Positions 34,050 through 46,100 of a DNA stretch of 64,000 bases are shown here, piece by piece. The position numbers were made by a program, and so were the translations under genes. Where the stretch lies: NCBI RefSeq assembly GCF_958298935.1, contig NC_084932.1, positions 17,215,501-17,279,500 of the forward strand, read 5' to 3'. Under the pieces are notes generated by a model. The model saw nothing but the letters and a program-made list of their open reading frames with translations, did not search any database and was not told the origin of the DNA. The stretch is from Phragmites australis. Lineage: Eukaryota; Streptophyta; Magnoliopsida; Poales; Poaceae. How positions within the stretch are numbered: position 1 is the first letter of the stretch; each line of letters starts with the position of its first letter.

Positions 34050-37000
34050 TGCTCAACTACTTGGACGAGCTTGAAAAGCGGCTTGGCTCGAGCTCCGAAC
34101 TAGCTCGAGCTGGCTTGACTTGGCTCGCGAGCCAAGTTTGTTGCAGCCAACTTTGACTTGCCTCTACATGATCTTCAATTGATTCATAAGCGCAAATTTA
34201 CAGTTCATGCTTAGTTTCTTCTTTGTGTACCTACAATAGAAGTACAAAACAAGTGAACACATACTAACATACACATCCAGATTCCAGACATCCTACTAGG
34301 CTTAACACCTTAAGCCCTTAACCAGCATTCTAGCTAACCAAGTAACCACCCTGCTCAGTGCTCACCTACTAGAGTGCTCAGGTCTCACCATTGAGTAGGA
34401 AGGCTCGGTGCTCAGTGCTCAACTACTCATTACCACTTACCACATACCCAGCAGAAAGGCAGGAAAGAAAAACTACAAAAGCATATGTAAAATTTGTGCA
34501 GAACTAAACAACTAAACATGGACATTTACTATTTCAAAACATATATAATATTTATGCACCATTTGATTAAACCACAAAATCCAAAACATGAAAGGAATTA
34601 CCTTTCAAGTTCCACATCCAGCCATCTGCCCATCCATTACTATGTTACATGAAAATGAAATAGGTTGTAAGCTTAACCAGCAGGCACACACTAACCAAGT
34701 TCCAAGTTCCACACTTAACAAGAATTAACTTACAAGTTCCACAAATCTAGCAGCCACACATTAACACAGAATCCAAAACACATCCAAAAGCAAATGACAA
34801 AAGCAGAAGTTTCTGCTGGACAGTGTGCCTAGCAATACCATAGAGGCACAGACAACAATCCATAACACATCCAAAATCAAAAGAAACAGAAGCAGCACCA
34901 AACCAGCTCCAATAGACTATTTCTAGTTGCTCTCTATGACACTTTTAGGAAATGGAATGCTCTCCACATCATCCTCATCATATTCTTCCTGAAGAGTCAA
35001 AATCATAATGATCAAGTTAGCCATGAGCCCATGATGTCAACAAATGAAAAATTTAAAAGACATATATAGCAGAAATGAACAATTGAACATACCACAAGCA
35101 TATGAGCTCTGAAATCATTTTGGGAACCTCTAACTAGATAGATGAGAAGCTCGCTCTTAGATGGCTCCATAGAAAATGATTGCAAGAAGGACTGAAACTC
35201 ATTTGAGCTTGATGGTAAGGAGGTATTTGTATCCATAGTTGAAGTTGAGGATGAACTACATTTATAAGCAGTCGCCTTCTTATGCCATTGAGCCACCTCA
35301 TAATTGTCATATAGCTTCCCTGACTCTTTGCGAACATCTTCTATCTCAATTTCAGCTTTTGAGGATTCATAAATCCTCCTAAAGCACCACTCAACATATT
35401 TCATCTTGTACCTTCGGTCTAGAATAGTAGCAATGACCATAATATTATTCTTTTCTTCCCCATACTTGTTGAACTTATCCATCATTGCAATGCCCATACC
35501 CTTCAAATGTTCATTACTAGAAGCACTTGCATCCCTCAATGCAATCTTGACATTAATAATGTGAGGATAAGATGTATTTGAAGTAGGATATGTTGAAGCT
35601 GAAAATATTGTTGTTAGTCCTGCCAAAGATCCAAGTATTGACTAAATTGTTTCAAACAAAATCCCATTCTTCATAACTAGGCTCTCATCTATAGTTTGTA
35701 TCTGAATCACCATAAGACACTAATGCTTCCTTATAGGCAATGGCTGTTTTTAACATATTGTATATCGAATTTCACCTTGTCGACACATCAAGTCTGAGTC
35801 CCTCTACAATTTTCAATGCAAGAGATATACAAATTTCTACAAACTTGTGCATACGAGATGAAGACTTCTTTATGTACTTCACAGATGCTCTTACATTGCT
35901 TATCAAAGGTGATATGACCGCTATCCCATCATTCACAATCAAATTAACAATGTAGGCACAACAGCGGACATGGAAATATGTTGCAATGAAACAAATTGAT
36001 TGTCTAGCACCAAACTTAGCCTATAAACCCTGAACAGCGGCATCATTGTTGCAAGCATTGTCTAGAGTGATTGAGATGATCTTATCCTCTATCTTCCATA
36101 CAACAACACATTTAAACACAGCTTGTGCTATCACAGATCCAGTGGGGGGGGTCTAACTCGATGAAATTCAGCACACTGCATTGCCTATTCCAATTTTTAT
36201 CAATATAATGTGCAACTAAACACATATAGGAAATTGTATGGTTGGATGTCCACAAATCAGTAGTTAAACTTATGCTATCCACACATTTAAGGCTCTTCAA
36301 AAGGATTTCTCTCTCAAACTCATAAACCTTCATTCATTCATTTCTTATAGTCTTTCTACCAATAAACTCATAAGAAGGATTTAAGTATTTCATCAAGATG
36401 TTAAACCATGTGTGCTCTACCATCCTAAATGGATACTCATAAACTATTATCATCTTAGCAATTAATTTTTGAGTTTCCTCATGGTTATACTCACTAGGAG
36501 AGACTACAGCAGGAAGACCAGAATCACCTACCTTAGATGGAGCATAATTGAGAAGAGCTTGGTTTTGTTTCTTCTCCAACTTGTTCAAATACGCAGCACA
36601 CTTTTCCATGTGTCTTCCAAGATGAGAAGTACTTGATCCTTGAGTATAAGAATACAATTTATGGCAGTACAAACACTTTATCTTCAGAACAAACACATCT
36701 TTCTCCGTCTTGGATTGCAATTTGATCTTCTCAAAGTTGTTCCAGACTTCTGAAGTAGATCGGGACTGCTTGCCAACCTTCACCCCTTTTTGTTTCTTAC
36801 GTCTTGGAGAGATCGAACCATCATCAGAAATATCAATCGAATATCCCTCGTGTGGCATTGACATATCAGGCGTGTCATCGTTCTTATCAAAAGAATTTTC
36901 TTCTTGGTCTTCCTCGTCCAGGTTCAACATCTACAAATACAAAACAAACGCCATCATTCATCCACTATAGAGTTTCAAGAGTTCAAGTCATATTAGCTAC

Positions 37001-38351
37001 CTATTGTTGGAAATTATCAACCATCCACTATAGAAAAAGTTAGAAAGTAAGGTCTAGAACCAAGTGTCAATGTACAATGCTATAACATATGTAAATAAAC
37101 ATTTAAAGGGAACCCAAAAGGTTAGGTTTTGTGCTTTCATCAGCACAAGACAATAAGCTAGTGTAAATACAAAACTAAAACACAGGTTCAGGAGTTAAAG
37201 GTGAGTCGGCTCATAAACATGGGATTTGGTAAAATCAGCATAATATGAATTAAGAAACTGTTCTAACTTTATTTGAAAATTTTGAGCTCATGTTTCACAA
37301 AATGGGCACAATTTGTGCAATAGGCTACAACATCCTTGCCCGAAATCCCCAATGATACATTTGTGTATTTAAAAGGACCAAAGGAACTAGTATTGTAACG
37401 GGCACAGCATTCAAAATTTGAAATCCACACAAGCACAAATTGCTATTGATTTGTGCTGTTGTGGAAAAAAAAACTTATTTGATTCATGAGTGTAAACTCA
37501 CACACCAAAGATACAGCTGATACAAGAACAAATGCACACAAAATCTGATTAAAGGAACAACAAACCAATTTTGGAATCAGAGACATACACATACTCAGAA
37601 TTCAACATAAGCGATTCATGAATTACAAAACTTGAGTGCATTTGTGCGAATCGACCCAGTGGTGTATCTAATCTGTATCGGCTGAAGGTGAAGAGTCCAT
37701 CATGGCGTCAGATCGGATGCACCGGCCTTCACGATCACGATGGCCTTGGCACCGATTGAGGAAGTGTGGCCCTTCCCTCCTTGCACGGAGGCGGTGATGT
37801 GTGAGATGACACTTCTCTACTGCTCTGATTCCATGGACTGCGGCGGCGCACCGACGAGGTCAGAGAGGTGGCAGGCGGGCGGCACAACTGGAGTCCAGAA
37901 GGGCAGCGGGTTGGCAACTCATGGGGACCATCCAAAAGGGTAGTGGTGACTTTCTCTAGGTGACTAGGCTCTGGCAGCCTAGCAGGCGGAGGCATCCAAA
38001 AGGGCGGCAGCGATGGTCTCTGCGGGTGATAGTGTCAGCCTCGGGGCTCGGGTGCGTGGTCGTGTACTCGTGCGGATTGCTAGGAAGTGGAAGTGTGGAA
38101 CCCTAAATGCCAGGGCGCTGGGCTGTGGGTTGCGGCCTACGGAAGAGTTTGGGCCTTTGGGGTGCTCATGTTGTTGTGTTGGGTGGGCTGGGGCGCGAGT
38201 GAGCCCCTGAGCCACTAGCGAGCCAGCTCAGGCTCGGCTAGATTTGTAGCTCAGCTGAAGAGGCGGCTCGGGCTCATCTCGTTTTGCCTCTGAGCCGAGC
38301 CTTTTTGAGCTTGAGCTAGCTCATGAGCCTCGAGCTAGATTTTCAGTCCTA
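34050..38351 (-). mobile_element. Decayed hAT element with BED-finger transposase
   Basis: The two ends are rich in GAGCT/GGCTCG steps (34060-34140 and 38200-38345). The right end closes with TTTTCAGTCCTA at 38351. The minus strand between them encodes a hAT transposase in pieces. The left terminus could not be matched to the right one and no 8-bp target duplication was found, so the left edge is approximate and may be deleted. Positions 34145-35011 and 36931-38200 hold no other recognised gene. A GC-rich piece at 37680-38200 reads open on both strands without a domain. Confidence 0.65.
35012..36930 (-). pseudogene. hAT transposase with N-terminal BED zinc finger
   Basis: The first piece (36930-36334, 198 codons) has an acidic N-terminus, a basic RRKKQK stretch near residue 43, and a BED finger with C86, C89, H103 and H107 (CLYC, then HLGRH). 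Next comes DSISLTTDLWTS (36333-36112), the first Asp block of the RNase-H-like fold, then the region around TLDNACNNDAAV and FHVRCCAYIVNLIVNDG (about 36080-35940). A later piece is 35626-35012 (ATILDRRYKM and a Ser-rich linker). Stops occur at about 36020 and 35755, the latter where TRWNS is expected. The C-terminal dimerisation block was not found. A TTTGTAG acceptor just before 36930 suggests an upstream exon. This copy is dead, but it shows the family. Confidence 0.75.
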
Positions 38352-40184
38352 ATCCCAACATGTTTGGAAGCTACCGAGAACTGAAAATGCCTATCTGATT
38401 CAAAGCAAACATGAAAACCCACCGGAGTACCACCAAGAACAGTGTGAAGAGCCTAGCTCACCACAAAACATGTGAGCCGGAAGGTATATCTCCTAAAAAC
38501 CGCAAGCATGAAGAAGCAACCATCAGTGAAGAAGGAGGGATGGTGTACCGCAGTTCCAAAGCGGGCGAGGATATCCACTGAAATCTTCTCCCAGAAGAGA
38601 GATCCTAGTCCTTCGTCACTACGAGCGGACGATCCCCCATTGTAGCGAGCAGATGGCACCGAGCTAGATACCGATGCCATGGTGAGCACGAGCGGGGGAG
38701 GTGGAGGATATGGCTGCGAAGGAAGAAGTGGTGCTAACGAAGGACAGGGCGGAGCAGGGGCTAGCAGAGGCGGGCGAGGGGGAGAGAGAGACATCCTGTT
38801 TCAACATCAGTTGTTCAACGGACATCCTTGCAGATAAGTTCTTTACAGTTCTGTGTACCCGGCCGCTCCTGGTATTGTTCTATCTTAATCCATGGGTATA
38901 ATGCTTTGGAGGGATTGCTGAATAGTCAGCGTACTTGTCAGTCTGTCGGTGGAAGCATTGTCTGCAAACTGCTGACTGCTCATTGCATTGGCTTACAGCT
39001 TTTGACCCCCTGAAATTGTTCAGCATTCCAAGGAGTTGATCCTGGTGCATGCATGTGCATATATGATTACCAGAACTCTCCAAAGATGTGTGACTGTCAG
39101 TCTTGCCAGTGGTGGCTTTAACCGTGCGTTACTTAAGAATGTCAGCGCCTGCATGAGAGAATGGAATGATACCCTGACCCAGATTTGTTTGTAAATCTTG
39201 AAAATTTGTCATGTTGAATCTCGTGATGCGATGATGGCGTTTTTCGCACCCAAAAGTGAACTGTATCCACCTAATTGTCGTTACTTCTTTTTCAGCTGTC
39301 TGCTGCTGCCACTGGAGTTGTTGCCCCGGAATGTGATAGGAAAGACAAATGCATTTGCTGTTGCATATGTTTGCAGTACTGCCATACCATTGTTCTGAGA
39401 CTCAATGGTCTCTTGCTCTGATATCTTTCTGGTGAAACAACATTCAGAAGAGTAGATTGTCTGATGCTAATGTTGGAAGATTGCACACATCGTCCTTTTT
39501 GTTTTTCATTATCTCTGACACGTCTATTGGATTCGATGTATTCCATCATGGAGAAAAACCATATGATGCAGATAGTTGCTTTAATCTCCAAATTCTCCTC
39601 AACATTTGGATCTTGGAGACAAGTGTCCATCCATTTTGAGAATGTACAACGCGAGATTGAATGAACTCAATTGCTTAACTTGAGGGCTACAAATTCACAC
39701 ATTTCATTTTGCGAAGCTAGAAGTTCACACATTAATCTTTGGAAAAAATAAAAAGACTATTATTCTTGTAGGAAAAAACCTGATGGTGAAGATTTATTAC
39801 GTGTAGTACGGGGATGTCCATAATAAAAAAGAAATAGCAGTTATAATTTAATACGTTAAAGCATATCCATATGGTAAGCATTCAAATGGATTATTAACAG
39901 TTTACACAAAAAAAGATTGGACTGTTCAAAATTTTAATGATAGCTTCCATATATATTATGTTGTAAAATTAACAGAGCACAGTATTAATTTGATTCCTAA
40001 AGTGCGGAAAAACATTATAACAGATCTACTAGGCAACATGAACATATGCTATACAGATAGACAAATCACATAATACATATATCATCATTTCACATGAATG
40101 AACTTACAGCGGATCCCGCTAGGTGGAAGACGAATGAATAAAGAAGTCAATGTAGATGCAGCAGAGAAAGTCATAGGAGCGGTC
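38352..40184. other. Low-copy-looking stretch next to the hAT element
   Basis: No transposon signature. It contains the candidate exon at 38461-38680 on the minus strand. On the plus strand, a Cys-rich frame follows a good acceptor (TTCTTTTTCAG) near 39295 and stays open for about 40 codons. The part 39670-40184 is AT-rich and empty. It could be the 5' end of a host gene, a pseudogene, or plain intergenic DNA. Confidence 0.35.
38461..38680 (-). CDS. Candidate first exon of an unrecognised gene
   Basis: From the ATG at 38678-38680 the minus strand reads MASVSSSVPSARYNGG, then EGLGSLFWEKI, then a hydrophobic stretch with FFTDGCFFMLAVF. The frame reaches TTTTGTG followed by GTGAGC, a good splice donor. 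An in-frame Met also lies upstream at 38794, but that extension is Pro-rich and more like a leader. The next exon is not seen because the hAT element begins about 110 bases downstream. I do not recognise the protein. Confidence 0.3.
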
Positions 40185-40561
40185 CACTACTGCAGAAATC
40201 CCTTTCACTACCGGTTTTGGAGCCGGCAGTGGACAACAGGCAGTGATAGTCAAGGACTATCACTGCTGGCTCGGTAGGCTAGCAGTGAAGGAGGTTATCA
40301 CTGTCGGCTGAAGGATTTGGTCGGCAACGATACCTAAGACATCACTGCCCACTGAAGGTTTCAGCCAGCAGTGTTTTCCCTCTCTTCCCTCCTCGGTCCT
40401 CCCTCTCTCTCATCGATCTCTCCATCTCTCTCTCAATACATGCATATAATGATACATATATTTATTGAAAATCAATAATAAAAGCACATTCATTAATACA
40501 TAGTAATGAACACATATTACAAGTCAGGCATCGACAAACACACATATATAGATAATAGTTC

Positions 40562-40985
40562 TCACAGGTCACCCCCTAAAAAGTTGGTCGAGTTTAACCA
40601 GTCCAGTATCCCTCTACCTCTCTCGCGATGAGAAATGCATCTCCGCACTAACAACTGATGGCGTGCGTACGTCCGGGGACGCCGGGGGGCCGATGGTGGT
40701 GGAGCGAAGGACCCGGCCACGTTTGATAGACCGCAACATCGCCTATGCTCCAGGCTCGCCGGTGTGTCAAAGACATCGAAGTTTGACACCTGAACGCCTC
40801 TACGGTTTGAGCCTTCGGCCTCCTCTACAGCACAATGACGGACCACCTTCTCGTCCTCCTCCTCCTGGGCATGCTTACGGGACGCTGCTTCTTGCTCCTC
40901 TGCATTTCATAGCTGACAGACCAACCTCTCATCCTCCTCCTCCTGGGCACGCTTACGGGACACTGCTTCTTGCTCCTTCATAGTG
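40562..40985 (-). pseudogene. C-terminal tail of the CACTA second protein, with 22-residue coiled-coil repeats
   Basis: The minus strand encodes three tandem units of about 22 residues built on EQEAASRKRAQEEEDERLV. The DNA repeats of about 66-69 bases are at 40845-40905, 40912-40975 and 40985-41050. The heptad-like Glu/Lys/Arg pattern fits a coiled coil. One unit contains a stop and the frame shifts slightly in the first, so the tail is decayed. It lies at the 3' end of the CACTA gene, near the left terminus. Confidence 0.55.
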
Positions 40986-41299
40986 CACAGCTAACGGATT
41001 AGCCTCTCATCCTCCTCTTGGGCACACTTACTAGCTGCTGCTTCTTGCTCCTCCTTCGCATCATTGTTGGAAGGTCATTCTGTTGAAGAGTCATCCGATA
41101 ATACCAACTTTGCATCATACATAGTAATTCATATCATTCATTAATAAATAGTAATTAATTAGAATTCATTAATACTATGTTAGCTGGTGAAATATAATAC
41201 ACTGTTAAGCCCCTTGGTAGCCTTCCTCCTTGTCGCGTACTCTCTACTAGAACGTATGGTGTCATCTGAAGGTCTCTCACACGTGGATGGCACGGGGTT

Positions 41300-43171
41300 C
41301 ATGAAACTCGCTGCTTGGGTTGATAACATGTTCCAGGAAGAACCTGGTCATCTGTTCTTGAAGGGCTTGTATTTCTGCAGGTTATAACACACTTGTGCAT
41401 TGTTTGGAGGGCTGCGTTTGAAGAATCAAAAGAATTAGTCATTGAACACATGTAGAAATTGAAAAGAAGGCATTGATATGTTATTTCATACCTCGAGATC
41501 ATTGAACCTAACAGTTTCTCTGTTCGAGCTGAATGCGTGCATGAAAGTAAGAACATAAAATGCATAGATATTGTTATCGGGTGGCTATCTCATACACTTC
41601 AAGAGGAAAGGATTTGTCAGTGTAATGAATTGAACCTTTTTATTCGGTAGGAAATGCAAGACATGAATATGGATTATGTACCAGAAAGTTGGTTTTTACA
41701 TCATACTGCTTCCTGAATGGAAAGTGGATAACACTCTTTTTTGCGATATCTTGTGTATGCCCTATGCGAGAATATGAATACCAATTAAACTTAGATACAA
41801 TCATCGAGAAGATTAAATGATTGATTTAACTTATTTAGCATATCGATGAGGTGTTGGTAAGTCATCTTATCTCTCTTTTGTGAGTCCAAGGCAATGATCT
41901 TGCTCAAGTCTGGGTGGATGACAAAGAGGATCTAATGAGAACTACAGAATATGTCACCATAGCAAAATAGTCCTAGAATTGAGTTGCCCATAAAATGAGG
42001 ATGCCGTGACGCACAAATACGTACTCATAGTTGTAGGATAAGAGTATGAATTTCTTGTATTGGTGGTGAAACAGACACTTCAATAAGTAGTCCTCGATGA
42101 AGTTTGGATTACTCATTACAAGTTTCTGGTTCACAAGCCCAAGATCGATGAATCCTACTTTCTTATCTAAGTCTTGTTCATATGCTTGGATCTCCATTCT
42201 ACGAAAGAGAGAAGTTAGCTATGCAATTTCAAGGTACAAGGTCATATAACGTGAATTATATGCATAAGTCACTTACAGAGTCCATACTCTGACTATAGCC
42301 ACATCGAGAGCATCTTCCTTGTATAGTTCATACAAGTGCAAGAATTCCAACCAGAAGAAGTTATCCCTGTTGAGGAAATAGTCATCTTTGTATCTTACAA
42401 GGAATGCCTGAAAAACCTGCTTGGACTGCTCCAAGTGCCAATGATGTAACCAACGCATTTGAGTTGTAAGGTTTCTTTCTATATATGGTTTGACCAAAGG
42501 TTTACTCAACTCAAACGGTCATGTAACATCCAACTTTGATATATCCACTCCCACAGTAAGCCGTGCTAGTTCCTCTGCTGTTATTCTTGAATTAGCCAGG
42601 AAGTCCACAATGTTTGGAGCATCCTTAATGATTAGGCCTGGTTTGCTCTTGGTCTACTTCTTGCTGATGCGTTCATAGTCAATCGGTGGCTTACTTGAAG
42701 CCTCCTCTGTCTATTTAGCTGTGGCTATTTTCATGAAAAATTTCAAGGCACCTTTAGGCACAACAGGCTTCGGTGGAGGTGGTGGAGGATGGAAATGAGA
42801 CATGACACTGGCATCCACAATCTTTTTGGTTTCCTCAGCAATGAATAAATAGACATCCTTGGGTTCCGCCAACTTCTTAGGTGTCACTAACTTCTTAAAT
42901 GATGCCGTCTGCTTGGATGTTGCAGAACCTAATCTTGTTTTCCGAGGTGATAGCTGGCTTCTTGATGGTGTTGGCTCCCTGGTGAAAACACTATATAGAT
43001 CTTCTCCCATGTGATGAATGTGTGATCGTTCTCTCCTATAGTGTTCGCCCCCTTCTCTGTGGGGTAGTCCACCTCAACATAGCGGTACTGGTCAACTACC
43101 CTGTCTACTTCAACCATGGTATAGCTCTCCGGTATCGGACGTCCGTGCAAATGTTCATGGGAGCCACGGGG
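41300..43171 (-). pseudogene. Ulp1-like (C48 peptidase-like) region of the CACTA second gene
   Basis: The minus strand shows, in order: HGRPIPESYTMVEVDRVVDQ and WEKIYIVF (43171-42950), a Pro-rich linker PPPPPPKP near 42785, KDDYFLNRDNFFWLEFLHLY (about 42400-42340) with DALDVAIVRVWTL, then a piece with FIEDYLLKCLFHHQYKKFILL (about 42100-42050). Grass CACTA elements encode this chain with a C-terminal domain related to SUMO proteases. The block where the catalytic His is expected (after KKFILLSYNYEYVFV) is altered and a full catalytic set is not visible. Introns and frame breaks separate the pieces. Confidence 0.55.
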
Positions 43172-43176
43172 ATAAG

Positions 43177-46100
43177 TGTCACACCCCAAAATTCCGATTT
43201 TGGGTTGTGAGCTTTTTAAAATAATAAAATAACCTTTTTGAAAAATGTTTTTATAAAATATTAGAATAGGTTAAGGAATTTTAAGGTTGAATAAATCCTT
43301 GTTCCTTTTTCTCCATGTCATCCAAAAATCCTTCTTGGACAATCTCATCTCATGTCCTTTCGATCCTACCCAATGTGCACTGTCATTCCTTTCCTTTCTT
43401 TTACCTCACCATTTTGTTTCCTTTCTCTCTTCTTGCCCCTAGTTAGCTTTCTCCTTCATGACCAAGCACAGACAACTACAGAACGTGAATCAACCATGCC
43501 CCAAGTTACACGATGCTCCTCCGGATGGAAACTCCAACATGTGCTTTCCTGCCCCTCCGTTTCCTTTCCTTGCACAACACCATGCATGGGCATGCGCGTG
43601 CAATCATGCACCATCGCGATATGGTAGGCAAGCACAATGACATCCATCAAGTAAGCAAAATTAGTGGCAACTCCATCCTCTTTCATTTTCCGGCAATTAA
43701 GAGTGGAAGCCATCACTTTAATGGCCCTAATGACCATCGAAGCCAGCTGCCATTATTTCTCGCACCCCCAAGATCAGTGTTGCACAGATGATGCTAAATT
43801 CAAATAGTTTATCTTGTGATGCATTTTTGGAAATCAAGATGGAATTTTCAGAGGTTCCAATGAATACAAAAGTTGTAGATCTTTTCGAGTACTATAAGAT
43901 AGAGTCAAACAACATCCAATTTAGAGTTCAGACGGTAAAGATATCATCCTCCAACTAAGCTGTATGTTACATCTTCCTGCACCAGTTTGCTTCATCTTCC
44001 AACTCCGGACTCTTCCTCTCCCCCTTCGTGGCCAGCATCACCCAACCACATAATTAGCAGTTTCACAACCTCCCCTGCCCCTTCCCATCCCCCTTCCTAT
44101 ATTTCTTCTTCCTCTTGAGGCAAAGCACAAGAGTAGAGCACCACCTCCTCCGACCGATCTCTCTCTCCCAGTGCCATCTCTCTTTCCTCCTCTCTGCTCT
44201 TCTCACCAAAGCAGATCAACAGAGCCCTGTCATACCATGGTGGCAGCCTTGAGTTGTGCCACCCCTGCTGGCCACCCACCGTTGACCATCACCATCACGC
44301 CGGTGCGCCGTCCCAGGCTGCACTACGCCACCGGTGTCACTGGACCATGCACTAGTTGTCCACTGCCGCTTGGCCTTGTGCCCCGGCCAACCTACTACCA
44401 TCTACCATGAAGGTCTATTGGAGCCCTGCTCACTGAAGGACAACCAACCGCGGCCCTACTAACTGTCGATGCCATCCTATGTGTGTCACTGAGCCGTGCT
44501 ATTTGCATCGATCCACGCTGCCACAGCCTGGCCGGAGATGTGTCGCTGCCCACTATGTAGAGGGAAAGAGCGGGTGAAGCCCTGCTACCGTAGCATGCCG
44601 TCGCTGCACTGCCATCCCGATTGGTGGTTCTGCTACCACCTCTGGTGTCGTCGTTGTCTCTATGAATCCTTCTTCCCCGATCATCGCAACAAGGTGAGAA
44701 CCTTAGACCAGCCCTTCCCTTCCACTTTTCCCATGTTTGGATGCCTTTAGTGAGCTCCTAACCAAACCCCCAACCCTGGCCAAAGCCTGATCTACGCCTT
44801 CATGGTCATCGCCATCACAGACAGTTGTGCCGTCATGGATGACATCAGCGTTCCCAGGCCAATCAAAGCTTAGATTGCCATGCCCTTTGACCAGAGCATG
44901 TCCCTAGATGTTACTCACGCCCTCACTAACCAGATCAGCTATTAGGGCCCAGACATCACTGCGATCACGATCACGGTGCCTGCTGCTCCCTTCCGGACAT
45001 GTCCTGCGCGTGCAGCAGGTTCAGATCATGTTCCTTGGCGAACCGGCACTCCAATCCAAGAGTCCTTTGGCCAAGACATGCCTGTGATAGTCCTTAACAT
45101 CCTCCCAATTTGGGTTGTCCAAATCTGCACCAGAGCCGCCATTCTCGATGTCAGCGTTGCTGCTACCCCTGCCCGGATGATTTCTGCGTGCATTGCTGGT
45201 GTAGTCCGTGTTCCCCATCAATATAGCAGTGGTTTTGAGGCAACGACTGCATCACGGTTTGTTACATCACATCTTCTACATGTTCACCCGAGGGTTACCT
45301 CAGATCTGTAGCGATGCCACCAGGAAACGCAATCCCAACCTCCAACGTCGTTGCACAATCTCGCCAAAGTCTCCAATCGATCTCCCTCTATGGGGATGAG
45401 CTGTCCGAACCACCACTGTGGTATCATGTTCCAAAGAAAACACTTCTATTCAGATGGTTCCCCAAAACACAACCAATCTCCGGTAACACGCACATATTCT
45501 TCGATGTTTCTATGCGCGGCCACCACCGAACCTGGGAGCGTTTGTCACTGTTTTGCCGCTATCTCAGAACGTCTCTACCAAAACCATCCATTAAATTGAG
45601 CTTGTCTTCTCATGTTCTACACCGTGCACTCCTTGATTTGTGAGACACCATCCAATCGTGCATCTCCCCGCCTTTAGCTCACCCGTGTGCGTGTCCTTCT
45701 GTACCCCGGGTCAAGCTAAGCCCTCCATGAGTTCATGGATGTGATGTGACCTCGTCTGCACCATCTCCATCAATCCCCAGCTTTTTCCCACCAGCGATGC
45801 CGAGAGCCCATCGCCAGCTGACTCCACCGAAGTCCTCTGCTCTGCTCTCTCTCTTGGTGAGAATCCCAAATAACCCCTCCAGAGATCCTTTATTTCTATA
45901 CTTATCTCCTGTTTAGGATGTTTACATGTTAGCTCCTGCCTTCTATAGTCAATCATGTTCAAGCTCTCATAATTCAACGAGCTCATCATCCCACATCTTG
46001 TTCAGCGAGTTTCTTCTAAACTCAAATATCACTTTATACTGTCATCCAATTCAACAAGATCCAACGGTTCATACTTGTTCATTCCAGTCTATCAAAATTG

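Noticed and set aside
33299..34103. Several overlapping frames of 60-180 codons on both strands
   Set aside because: They overlie the promoter and leader of a truncated LTR, are GC-driven and have no domain.
30911..43200. The LTRs starting at 30911 and 43177 as the two LTRs of one 12-kb element
   Set aside because: The copy at 43177-48976 has its own target duplication on both sides and interrupts a CACTA gene that is not present at 30911, so the two are separate insertions of one family.
44976..45643. Frames of 80-110 codons in the solo LTR
   Set aside because: The related LTR at 30911-33086 does not keep them open, and the region is a GC-rich leader.
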